Source of the DNA: Orthonyx spaldingii
Lineage: Eukaryota; Chordata; Aves; Passeriformes; Orthonychidae
Direction: 5' to 3'
Length of the DNA stretch: 64,000 nt
Assembly: GCA_013397795.1 (NCBI GenBank)
Contig: VZTJ01004489.1
Location: forward strand, 808,659 to 872,658
A program made the position numbers and the translations under genes. This document shows positions 25,571-36,600 of the stretch, in pieces (positions within the stretch are counted from its first letter, which is position 1; every line of letters begins with the position of its first letter). The notes below the pieces were generated by a model. The model did no database searches and had not been told where the DNA came from. It saw only the letters and a list, made by a program, of their open reading frames with translations.

Positions 25571-25656
25571 CAGAACACAAACCAAGAAAAAACCCAAACA
25601 AGCAAACCCAAACAAAATGAAAAACCACCAACAAAAAAATACCCACCCCCACCAAA
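25571..25656. repeat. A/C-rich low-complexity tract
   Basis: The plus strand is composed almost entirely of A and C in irregular AAAC, CCAA and ACCC words. Similar tracts occur at 12013-12057, 33594-33653 and 45845-45897 and, on the other strand, at 61203-61261. They look like a recurring low-complexity class, possibly degraded retroposon tails. Confidence 0.7.
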
Positions 25657-27648
25657 TCCTATTATTCTGTGTTAGCAAACTGAATCAGTTCATCAAGGGA
25701 TCAGAGAAAAACCAGATGAAGCTAAGGGGACCCAAGACTGACTATCAGGCCAAAGAGTGGCCAAAAGAATGAACAACAATGAATCACCACATCTACTGTC
25801 CCATCAGAGCACCCTGAAGTGCATTGGAAGGTTGATGAAGCTATCACACAGACAATTATCTGGATATAAGACAGGCATCCTCCCAGTTTCCAACCTGTTT
25901 TCCTCCTCACTTATTTATTCATAACCCCAGTGCAGAGGTGCAGGTCTTTCAGTGCTAGAGTGCACTGCCATTTCTGTGCATTTGAATATCTCAGGTCATG
26001 CACAGAAAAACAACAGACTGGTGGATCTGAAGGTCTCAACAGGGCATGAACTGAACTATACATACACTTTTTCTATCAAATACGTGGGGATCTTCTTTAA
26101 TGTAAAATATAAACAATAGGGGTTTTTTTTATTCAAAGGCATAAAAAAATGAAAAATATGCTTACTGTATATAGTCTAAATTGTAATGTGTTTAAGATTT
26201 AATTTGTCCCAGTTGCACTTCTGTGTTCAACCAGTGGTATGGCAATTTTACCCTCTAAAGCTGGTGTTTCACCTAGTTAGTTTAGAGCAGCTCTTCAGCT
26301 GAGTAGTGACCAGTCCTTGGTGTCAGAGTGGCTGCTTGTGTGGCTTTGCTGCAAACTTTGTGGCAGAAGACGAGGTGTCACCTTTTAAAACCATGCTGCT
26401 TTATCCCCATTTAAATAAGTGCATCTGAAACTGCACCTTAAATCTTATGAAGCAGTAATCCTCCAGAGATATTCCTGGCCTACCCTAGGAGCCTGCTTAG
26501 CCTTTGGTTTTGAACCTGGGGACCCTTGAATGAAATACAAGGTTAAACAAATATATGGATATCATCAATTTATACTCAAGTAGCATAGGTGCAAATAACA
26601 GTACTAGAAACAAGATAATGGTCAAGCCAATTTGTTGAATTTCATGTGGTTTTCTTTAATTTCTACATGCTATGGACTGCAAATATTCTCTAAGCAGTGT
26701 CTCTGGTTTCCTATGAAGAGAGTAGGATCAGGCCATGCTTCTGGTCAGGATCATTACAGAGGATATGGGAAGCAGGGAGGAGGAGGTTTTCCCCAGGGAA
26801 GTGTAGAAATCATCCATGGCACTGTACCAAACAGAAAGTCCATGGAGCTTCTCGACCAATGGTTAGACAACTGAACCTCTTTTCAGCTGGTCTGGAGATA
26901 TTAACCTTGAACTACTATTTCTATTGTCCAAAAAAATTCACTTAGCTTGAAACCAGGCATTCTAAGACATTATATATGTGTGAAGAGTTTCATCAAAATC
27001 CTTTGAAACGAATACGAGGGGAAAAAGACAAACATATTGCATTTAATTTTAAGCTAAACACACACAAAGGAAAACAAACAGGCTTCCCAGTTTGAACTGC
27101 TTTCCCTCTCTCGTGCATGTGTAACTTAAACAAGCTTTTATTTAAAACATATTTTTCAGACCCTTAAGACTTTTGTTTGAATTAGGCATTTCTGGAACTT
27201 CTGATTTAAAACTGAAATGACTGAGTAGCAAATACAGTAGTATAAGAACTCAAGTCCTGTGCCTTTTATTTATAGCATGTTTTGTTACATGTATCAATAT
27301 TAAAATCTCTCTGTAAAGCTTAATTTAGGATTGAAACAATACTACAGGTAAGATTACCTCCCCACGAAGTGTTCAGTTGGTTTTGGCTTGTGGCAGGGCT
27401 CTGGCATATCACAAGAGCATTGTCCCATTTTATCATTAAAGAGTCTGGTGTTTCTTTGGACAAGTCACTGATGTCTGTAACTATGTGGCCAACTTCAGTT
27501 ATGCAACTGATGAACTTGATTTCACACACTTTATGTTAGCTATGTGCTCAAATATTTTTCTGGGCTTGAATTGAGCTCAACTTTATGCAGGACTCCTTCT
27601 TTAATTGACTACCACATCCACCATAATGAAAAAGTACTGGGCATACTG

Positions 27649-27658
27649 GGGAATTCCC
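27649..27658. promoter_or_regulatory. Palindromic NF-kB-like site
   Basis: GGGAATTCCC is a perfect 10 bp palindrome that fits the kappa-B consensus GGGRNWYYCC. A single site in non-coding DNA is weak evidence for function, and one exact match of this sort is not surprising in 64 kb. Confidence 0.3.
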
Positions 27659-27814
27659 ATGGCATGAACAGATCTTATTGAAAAATGATAGAGAAGAGGG
27701 AAAACAAGTACTAACAGGCTACCCCTTCAGGTAAGAAAAATTGTATCTAACTATGATCAGATTCATTAAAATATCTTGGATTAATATAAATATGTGCTTT
27801 CTGGCTTTGGTGGG

Positions 27815-27887
27815 NNNNNNNNNNNNNNNNNNNNNNNNNNNNNNNNNNNNNNNNNNNNNNNNNNNNNNNNNNNNNNNNNNNNNNNNN
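27815..27887. other. Assembly gap (73 N)
   Basis: Seventy-three N, flanked by a GGTGGG run on the left and GTCCCCCACCCC on the right. G- and C-runs at the edges suggest a GC-rich or simple-repeat stretch that was hard to sequence. Any open frame crossing this gap is not real evidence for a gene. Confidence 0.99.
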
Positions 27888-28300
27888 GTCCCCCACCCCT
27901 TAATTCATTTAACATGTACTCCCTTTAGTTTCATTATGGAGCAAATTTTGAATGAGTATAAATCCTGGGAGTTTTACTACCTAATTAAAAACATGTTCCT
28001 GTTGCACACATTGATGGGAAACTCATGTCTCAAAGGGTTAATTAACAGTCTTTACACATTCTGTATTTAGCTCAGGGTACAAAGCCAAAAACATAAATAA
28101 TGTCTTAGACGGAAACAGGAGGTGCAGATGGTTTTCAAATTTGGTTCTTAGTGCATTTTACACTAGCCAGAAATATGTACTGTATAAAACCGAAACAATG
28201 ACTCAGTCACCATACTTAACGCACAGTTCTATTTAAAATGTTTTTCCCCTTTGCAACTTCAGATCTTTTAGGCTTCTAAAACAATAATTGTAAGCTTGCT
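27888..28300. promoter_or_regulatory. Candidate conserved non-coding element with AP-1 palindrome
   Basis: TGACTCAGTCA (28199-28209) is a palindrome containing the AP-1 core TGACTCA. Nearby are CCTAATTAAAAAC (about 27980-27992), GGTTAATTAACAG (28037-28049) and several retained CpGs (GACGG near 28110, AACCGAAAC near 28189, AACGCAC near 28219). The stretch has no simple repeats. The pattern suggests a conserved regulatory element, but this is inferred from texture only. Confidence 0.28.
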
Positions 28301-28719
28301 GCAGTCAGAGGTCTGTAGAAGCCTTGAGACAGGAGTGCAACAAGGGTCCTGTAACTGAGAGAGACAAATAACAAGTATGAAACTACAGTGTTGTGTACAT
28401 AACAGATAATCATCTGACAAAAACAAAATTAAACACTGGGGTGACAACAGAAATTAGCACACTGATTTACCAGCTCTCCATTTACAAAGCAAACACCCTA
28501 TAAAATAGCACTAATTTGGCATTAACTTTAAATGAAGTAGAATTATTAACTGAGACCAGCTTAAAGGAAGAGAAAGAGAAGACCTGTCTGAGAAGAAAAT
28601 GCTTATAAAAATTCCATCACAAAGGCACATGAACCCTGCTCAGCCCACACAAGTCCTGCTAGTCCCATACCACCAGCTCTCACTTACATAAATATTCTAT
28701 TGAATCCAAATGGGAAAGG

Positions 28720-29450
28720 GACCTGGTAAAAGCCAGCATTAATTGAGACAGCTGAATGAGGCCATTGACTGAGAGGCTGTTAATTAGGTAAAAGTGTTTG
28801 CAGATTTGAACTCACATACAATTGCTGTGGGACAGTGGCAGAGGAGGGAGCCTCAGATGAATACAGAAGACAACCAGACCATCTCATTCCCTGTTGTTAC
28901 TAACTCTTCTGTTCTAACTATTAAGTGGCCTTGAACATGTCATGTCTCTTAATGGGATTTTAACTAACCTCTAAAGGTGCCATAAAAGTAAGTTAATTTT
29001 TAACAGGCATTTTGTAAGAGACCCGTTTAGTGTAAGTTTACAGATTTGTGAAATGTCAATGACACATGCTCTTTAAGAAAAAATTGCAATTTAGGATCGC
29101 AGCGGTCTTGGACATAAAATACAAGTAATTCCTACAAACCACTTACAGCTAAACTAATATTCCACCTCAGAAATGCAGCTCCAGCTAAATTGCCTATCTT
29201 CCCATGTCAGAGCATCTGCCTCAAAAGGGGGCTCCAGTCTGTGGTTTCAGAGCAGAACATAGACAATTCTCCATATCATTGACTTAAAATTGAACAGCTC
29301 ACTGTTTTTTATGAGCTGACTATTAGACATTGTGGTCCTATTAAGGGTTCCTTGCTCATTATGCTGACACTTTTGGAAGCCTAAATCTAATCTATCTTCA
29401 GCCTTTAAATCCTGTAGGAAAGAATCAACCTTGACACCTTGGTGTCAAGA
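28720..29450. promoter_or_regulatory. Candidate conserved enhancer region with T-box-like palindrome
   Basis: Dense developmental-type words: ATTAATTGAG (28738 onward), GACAGCTG (28747-28754, E-box CAGCTG inside), TTAATTAG (28780-28787) and, at the right end, the head-to-head pair CTTGACACC-tt-GGTGTCAAG (29430-29449). The half-site GGTGTCA resembles the T-box core AGGTGTGA/AGGTGTCA, and palindromic pairing is how Brachyury-type sites are often arranged. CpGs at 29097-29103 (GGATCGCAGCGG) are retained. No coding frame exists. Function and conservation are inferred. Confidence 0.3.
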
Positions 29451-29734
29451 ATCTGAAAACCGGGTTCTGTAGTTCACCAGCTCCTCTCAGCAGTACGTTT
29501 TTGTGTTTAGAAGCAATCTGCTTCTAAATCACATAGACATCATCAAATGTTTTGTCTAGCTAGAAAACATGGCTAATCAGCTGGAATCTGACACTTAAGA
29601 GGAGGAGATTATATGGATAATATCTCAAATGAAAATGGGGATTGCAATAGTCACGTTTTCATGCACTTCCAATTTTGTGCCAAGTACTTTGTGTTCCAGC
29701 GTTAGACACATCTGTCAGTGAGAAGCATGCTTCT
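29430..29734. repeat. Cluster of three short perfect palindromes
   Basis: CTTGACACC-tt-GGTGTCAAG (29430-29449), TTTAGAAGCA-atc-TGCTTCTAAA (29506-29528) and AGAAGCATGCTTCT (29721-29734) lie within 305 bases. The second can be extended by a GTG/CAC pair after one bulged T. The second and third share the half AGAAGCA. AAGCATGCTT in the third fits the p53 half-site RRRCWWGYYY. Nine- and ten-bp arms with 2-3 base loops are each rare in 64 kb, so two only 57 bases apart stand out. Confidence 0.75.
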
Positions 29735-31646
29735 TCCTCTATGCAGAATAGTTATCTTTCCTTTCTGCTTTATCCAGAAAATGATAAAAGTGTGGCAGCA
29801 CGTCCCAGCTGGAGTTCGTAGTATTCATTGAGAGGACAGTTTTCTCCTTCCTCCAAGAGTAGGAAAGCACAGAGTGGTAACATCAGAGTCTTGGATGTCG
29901 TGGCTAAGGTCCAGGCTGCAGTTTCTCTATAAAAGGTGAAGCTGGTGATTCAACAAATATTGCTTTCAGCCCCCATGTCTATGATGTGGAGACTCACACT
30001 GTCTCTGCCTTGGTTATGTACTAGAGGACTGACTGCTCTTGTCTTTCTTTTTCCTCCTCCCATCTCTGGGTCTGTCCCAGGGGAAGCTCAGCTCCCTGCC
30101 ATCCCTAAGACGGCAGAGTTTCCCCCCTGCAGGAAATAACCCTGAGCTGCTGTAACAACAATACAGCAAATCATGAAAGAACTTGCAGAAGACGGGAATT
30201 TTAAACTAAGGCTGATTTCAGACACACTCATACTCTCACCCCCACTCATGAATGCCAGGGCTTGCTGCACATGAGTGATCTGCCCAGCATACATGCATCC
30301 ATCCAGAGCTCATATCCTGCCTGGTGTCTTGTCCTGGCTTCTCTGCAGTGACACACAGAGGACCTGTCAGCTATCAACTGCTCCTCATGTCTCCTCTCCT
30401 TCCTCAGCTGGCAGCCCAGTGCTGGTTTTGGATGTGCCTTTTTGCACGCTTCAGGGGACGACAGTGATTAATCTCTCCAGCCCGTTCCACCTCTGTTAGT
30501 CATCAGGATTTACTCACTCTACTTTGTCTCTCACTTTGAAAGCTACACACATGTGTGATAGGTTCCCAATGACCTGCTAATCCAGCTGTCATTTTCATCA
30601 CCCTTCTCCAGCTGTCTACTCATTCTGGAATCTCTGCAACCAGACTTACCCATTTACTCTCCTAAGATGCTCAGTTTAACATTTCTAGTACAATCCCCAC
30701 ATTTTCCACCAGCTTTGGTGGGTAATTTCTAATATTATATGGAAATTTTTCTGTTGCAGTCTCTGTGCAACCAAATTTATTTCTTCAGCAGGATTCAGCC
30801 TTTTTGTTTATGTAGAAGGGGAGGTGACAGAGCCCTGCCTCATATTGTGGAAAATGAAGTACATCTGCAAAGGGTACAGCCCCAGTAAATTCTCTCAGCT
30901 GGTGATGCTGAAGATGTGGGAAATTAAGAGTAAATTTAATGCACCAGGGTAGAACAACTCTCCATAGCCAGAACAAGGAAATACAATGAGATCAGAGGTA
31001 ATGAATATGGGAAGGAAAATAGCAAGAGCAGTACAGAGCAGGAATTCTTTCTATTTCAGGTTAGCCCCTGAAGAAGATGAAAGAAAGAAGTAAAGTGATA
31101 CCAGGTGAAGAACAAAGTATGGGTGAAGGGAAGTTCCTTTCAAGCAGAAATATCACATTGGAGGGATGCTGAATTTCTCACTTAGGGAAGTGCAAGTTTA
31201 AAATAGAAAAAGACTAGGAAACAATGTTTGTGGCAAACAGAATTGCAAATGACTGCATATCTTGCATATGACATTATCTCATACAACTGTTCTTCATCAG
31301 AATACCACAATAACAGAGACAGAACCACCAGCCCAGTGCTCAGTACAATGGGGTTTCCAGAATGAGGACTGCTGGAGGTATGTATGTAGCCACTCACTAC
31401 TCCACCTATAGTAACGAATCTCTTATTTACATCCTTGTCTGCCAGTGAATACTGTAGGGCTCCGTGTGGGACCTAGGTGCACACTTGAAATTTAAAACAA
31501 GGTCTTCTCTGAACAGCTGTGGCCTTCAGCACAAGTCAAAGTCCTCTACTGTAATGTATAGAGCAATGTCTAGGTTTTATCTGGGTCTAAGGGCTGCTCT
31601 AAGATGTATAGAAACAGAATGCTTGCACTGGATCAAGTATGATTGG

Positions 31647-31714
31647 TGAGGAAAGAGAAAAAAGGGTAAAAAGGAGAAAAAAAGGAAAAAGGGGGAAAAG
31701 TAAAAGAAGGAAAA
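31647..31714 (+). repeat. Polypurine tract
   Basis: About 68 bases of nearly uninterrupted A and G (only single T at about 31667, 31701 and similar), in GGAAA, GAAAAA and GGGGG words. Continuous purine on one strand can form triplex (H-DNA) structures where it has mirror symmetry; symmetry here is only partial. Confidence 0.7.
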
Positions 31715-33593
31715 GTATGTTAAGAAAATATGAATGCAGAAGAAAGATAAGGAACAGAGAATATAAAGAGAGAACAGATAAGCTGTTTTGTCTCTTAATC
31801 ATCAGATATTAACTCTGTATCCCACATCTATTACTGTATCTCTCAAGTGTCTTGCTTGGTTTCCTTCTTATTGCTCTCTCCACTCCCCAGCCACCACTTG
31901 AGGCAAATAATTGCTTTCTGTTCCCCTCACTTAGTTAGTTTTAGTTGACTTCAGGTTTTCCCAGCCTGTTTGGCTCTTGAACCCATCCAACAAAAATACA
32001 GGCATATTTATCCAGGGTAATATAGACATTTCAGTACTAAATACTTAATTTTAGGGTTCATTGTTGCTACCCGCCAAGCCTCATGCGTTTCATACCCTAA
32101 TAACTGAACCATGAAAATTACAGCTAATTTTGAAGCACTGCTGGGGATGGATGGGAAAGAGGAGGAAAAGAACCTGGCATTACAAAATTACTAGCACAGT
32201 CTGGTTAGAAAACTGATGATTTTCCACATATTGCATTGTAGAAAGATACATGTGAATGCAGTGCTTTTTATTCTTTAGGTGTCCACTAAGGGTTGCTGAG
32301 CTTATTCGACTTCCTGCTTCTTTTCTTGGAATCCCCTTCTTTACCAGTTTGCCTCACTGCTGTTTCTAGGAACATTTGACAGCCTGAGCAACACAGACAG
32401 ACATCTCTGTTGTGTCGAAAGAGTGAAACCAATCTGGTTTCTGCAACTCATTAACCATTTTTTTGCAGTCTAGGGCATGAATCCAAAAGATAACATTCTG
32501 ACCCTAGTCTGACTCCATCCCCATATGTACCAAAGATGTTAGTGCCTGATGGGAAGGCACTAAATGGCATTTTTAAAAAAATCATCTAGGTGGAAGGAAA
32601 AGGAGGCTCTCCATTTTGTTATGTATGTAAGTGACGATAAAAAGAAAATAAAATATATGGTGTTAAATATGCAAATTGTTCATCACTTGAATTTTTTAAC
32701 TGTTCTGGGTTTTTTTATAAAGAAAATTATTCAGCTCTTCCAAGAAGTGAAGTTTTAGTACCTAGAAATCATAGGCCATATCCTGCTTGTATCCATTTCC
32801 CAGTGTTTCCATTTCAAGGCAGAATAATAAGAGAATATACTTCTAGAACAATGGGAATTGATCTCACAGTACAGGACACTGTGCCACAACTTCTCTTTAG
32901 CTCCAGAACATTTAACAAGGCCTGCAAATTAGGTTTTATTGTACCAGGAATGCTTCAATTTTGTCTTTTACTTGCTGTGAATGAAATTGGTGTCACCCTC
33001 TAAAAGAAAAAATAATCTGATTGCCTGAGGAAAAACAATGTGGGAGTTAAGTTATAGCTCTTCTGATTGAGCAGCTTCAGTTTGTGTGTTGGACCAGAAT
33101 CCACAACTCTGTCCTTACTGAGCAATGAGGTAGGGCCAGATAATCTCAGACTGGTCCAAAGACCAATGAAATAAAAGGAAAGCCTCCTTTTCCTTGCTCT
33201 TAGCCTTGAGTCCAACCCAAGTCCAAGCCCTGCTTATGCTCTTTGCTCTAACCACAGAGTGTCTCAGCTCCAGGTGCTGCAAACCTGAGGTGGTGAAGGA
33301 GGTGCAGAGCTACTCCTCCACTCAAACATTATGAAACAGTGTTTGTGCACAGATTTCTGCTGGCCTCTGTCTCCTGCTGGATTTCAGCTCTATGTTTGCA
33401 TCAGGATCAAAAGGTAAACTCAAGAAGGAAATACATTTCTTGTTTTCTCAAGTGTCTGAATCTCTTAAGATTTTTGAATTGGGGTGAAAAGTGAATAAGT
33501 AAGGTCAGTAAAATGAAAAATCACTTAAGTAAGTTTTTGGTCCAGAGTCTTGGAACTGGGTGTAAAGGAAAATAAGATTTTGTACTGTAATAT

Positions 33594-33653
33594 TAAAACA
33601 AACAAAAAACCAAACAAAACAAAACAAAACAAAAAAAAACCCAACCAAAAAAA
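33594..33653 (+). repeat. CAAAA-type low-complexity tract
   Basis: An A-rich tract with regularly placed C, including several consecutive CAAAA units at about 33615-33635, followed by CCCAACC. A simple-sequence tract, possibly an old retroposon tail; no source element is recognisable to its left. Confidence 0.8.
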
Positions 33654-36600
33654 GTGAAAAATTAAGTTCAAAATGGATTGTGCTTTATTTCTTGGTTTGC
33701 CAATGGAAAAACAAACAAAAAACAGCTAGTCCATTCAAGTGCACGTTATGTACTCATTCTGAGTAGTGTGTGCATGCCAAGAACATTTTCTACTATACAA
33801 TTCTCTTACTATGTATAACTGTATATTTCATTTTGCCTAGAAATAACCTCACAGCATCACACAGTAGAAAAACAATGGCCAAGAAAATTAACTACCCACA
33901 AATCAACATTGCTGCATGGGTTTGCAAGCTAGTGTTTCAGATGATTGGGAAATTCAAGTCTATTTTTAATGTCATATTTGTCCCCCAACCATTGCTTCAT
34001 CAGCATGATAAACATTATAATTTGTGGCTCAAAAAGAAAAAAAAAGAAACCTACCTGGGCAAAACCATGTTTATGTAACTCTATAAGCACCCAGAGCAGA
34101 ACACGTGTATCACTAAATTTAAACAAAAGAGTAATAAACAAACAAATGGGTTGCCTTCAGTGTTTTCACTTATGCTATGCTGTGATATTATCTTCTGGTA
34201 TTTAGTGCAAGTAGAGGACACAGGAATCAAAAGGTCTTTAGTTAGTTTGTAAACTCCCACTCATTGCTGCAAGCAATTTTCTTGCCTGCCCAATGTATTT
34301 ATTTTTTCTCTAACAAAACACACTGTGTGAGTTGTTGAGGAGGAAATCTGTACTGCATTTCACTGCTAGTGTGTGCAGTGTTTACCCCAGGCTTTCCTAG
34401 GCAAGAAAAACAGGCAATACCGAGTGAGAAACCTGAAACACTGTGTTGATCCAAGGTTATATGCTTCATCAGCTTAAACAGCCACCAAAAATAAACCTGG
34501 TACCCGAAGCAGCCAGAGTGAGGAAATAGCTGGAGAACGGATGGAGCCTGTAACAGAAATGGCTGCACAGAAACACGGCCCGAGTGTTACCAGGGTGACG
34601 AAATCACAGCAAATAAGCACAAAAACACTGAAGCATTTACCTGCTTGCTGTCACCACCATCAGCCTGTTGTCAACTACAATCTGGTTTTGTATGATATCT
34701 TGACTTTTCACACAGACATTGGCATCCACTATCTACGAGACTTAGTTTCTTATTGGATCAAGCTTATGCTGACTATGAGCATGTTTTATGTATTTTCCTA
34801 AATTAGCTTTCTAGTAGAGAAGAATTTGACACCAGTAAGCTTTGACATTTTCTTGCTTTGAACAGTCAACAACCTCTATAGACCCCTCTCCACCAGAGAG
34901 TTCAACAAGGCCACCAATATTGCACCTCTGCCACTTCATTTCTTCTATTTACCAAACTCAGAGAAGAGTGAATGAAATGAATATTTGTCCTTCTTACTTC
35001 AACTCTCTTAAAAGAAACTACATCATCCTAAAATCACAACAGAGAAGCATTTCTTCAAAGTCTAGATGAGTACTTTTCAAGCTAAAAAAACCAGTTTATG
35101 AACCAATGCTACTCCTAATGCAACACTATAATATGTATTTGTTGCTTGCACAAAAGTATACTCAGTCAGAGATAAAACCTCTGGAGAGGGAAACATCTTC
35201 CTCCACCTTTGTGATAGACTCCTGTGAATGTCTTCCTCAAAGCAGTGGAAAACACCCTAGTGCTACTATTGCTCATTCCTAAACTAAGGTGTTAAAAATA
35301 TGAAGAAGAAAAGGAACAGAGGAAGACACAGAAAACCCACAAAATTCATCAAATGTCTATTGGAGAACACAGAAAATGACTTTCTAGTCTCTCTCACCCT
35401 CTTCTTCTCCCGGACACTGGTATATCCAGTTCTTTGGCCTGAAGTAAACAAGGCTGACTACTTTTCAGTTTTGACTTTCCTTTGGGAAACCTGGAAGCCC
35501 TGTGCTTATCTAGTGTGCAGCATATCTGAAACAGTACTACAGCTCCCCTTGGTTAGGGAAAACCATGCCAAGGCAACTGCTCGCTGTCACCACTTCTCAC
35601 CAAAGAGATGAACATTTGTGCAGAAGGCTGTAGGGTTGCCTGATCCTGCCTTTTTATTTTTGTGTGGAAACAACTTCCTAAGGAAAAAAAAAAATTGCAA
35701 GGTGATAATAAAAATGCAGAGTCCTTGCACAGTCAGCATTTTGAGTAGAACCTAAATCTTCTGTAAGAATATTCCCTTTTCTTAACCTCAGCACACACTT
35801 TATTTGACAACTCAGCATAAGATCCTGTAGGAGAGAACAACACTGTTGACTTATGAGGAAAAGCAGGTCATTTGGATAACTGAGCGGCAATTTGAAGACC
35901 TCTATGTTTTCTGAGGGGAACCAAGCTCTGGCTAGAGGGTCAGCAAGATATTGTGGCTGTGCCTGGTTGTTTCAGGACAATCAGGGCATGGGGACATGTG
36001 TGGGTTTCTGCTGTGAGCTCTGTTAAAGCTGTTAAAAGTTGTTATCACTTTCCTCTTAACAGGTCTCTCTTTTTTTCCTTTGCCTTATTTTCTCCTTCTT
36101 GCTCCCCTGACAGTAGCCTATGGGAATAGTCAAGAACAAAGAAAGAAAAATTGTCTTTTAACACAGAGCAAGAAACATTGCTGGTATGAGGAAAACAGCA
36201 CTTCTGATAGACATGGTCTGTTTTTTGCCCACCTTCTCACTGAGGGAAAATTCTTCCTTGTTCTCTTCTGCTCCCATTCATGACTTACTGGCTGGCCAAC
36301 ATTGTTTTAAAAATTAAAGAAACAGTGCTGCTATCTTCGCAGAAGGTCAGCGGTATTTACAAATGTATCTCATTTTTACTCAGCCTCTGATGAGAAAACC
36401 CAGTTATTTCTGAAAGCTGGTCACAGCAAAATTTTCCTGAAAAGAATTAATGTTCTTCTATGTCAAATTTACATTCTTCACTAAGTACAAAACCACATCT
36501 AAAATACTGCATTTCTTTTAAAATGAAGGTGAAACTGAGCTGCACTAAGTTATTTCATGACACTGAGAAGTAAGAATAATATAAAAAAAGACCTGACCAC

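Larger units (their letters stand above)
16790..27814. other. Long AT-rich non-coding stretch
   Basis: No gene is visible in about 11 kb. Items found inside: a 14 bp inverted repeat at 19770-19914, a 17-base T run at 20634-20650, a 9+3+9 hairpin at 22246-22266, an A/C-rich tract at 25571-25656 and a palindromic GGGAATTCCC at 27649-27658. Open frames do not exceed about 93 codons, and none is recognisable. Confidence 0.5.

Noticed and set aside
27741..28070. 109-codon open frame crossing the gap
   Set aside because: The frame runs through 73 unknown bases, so continuity is an artefact.
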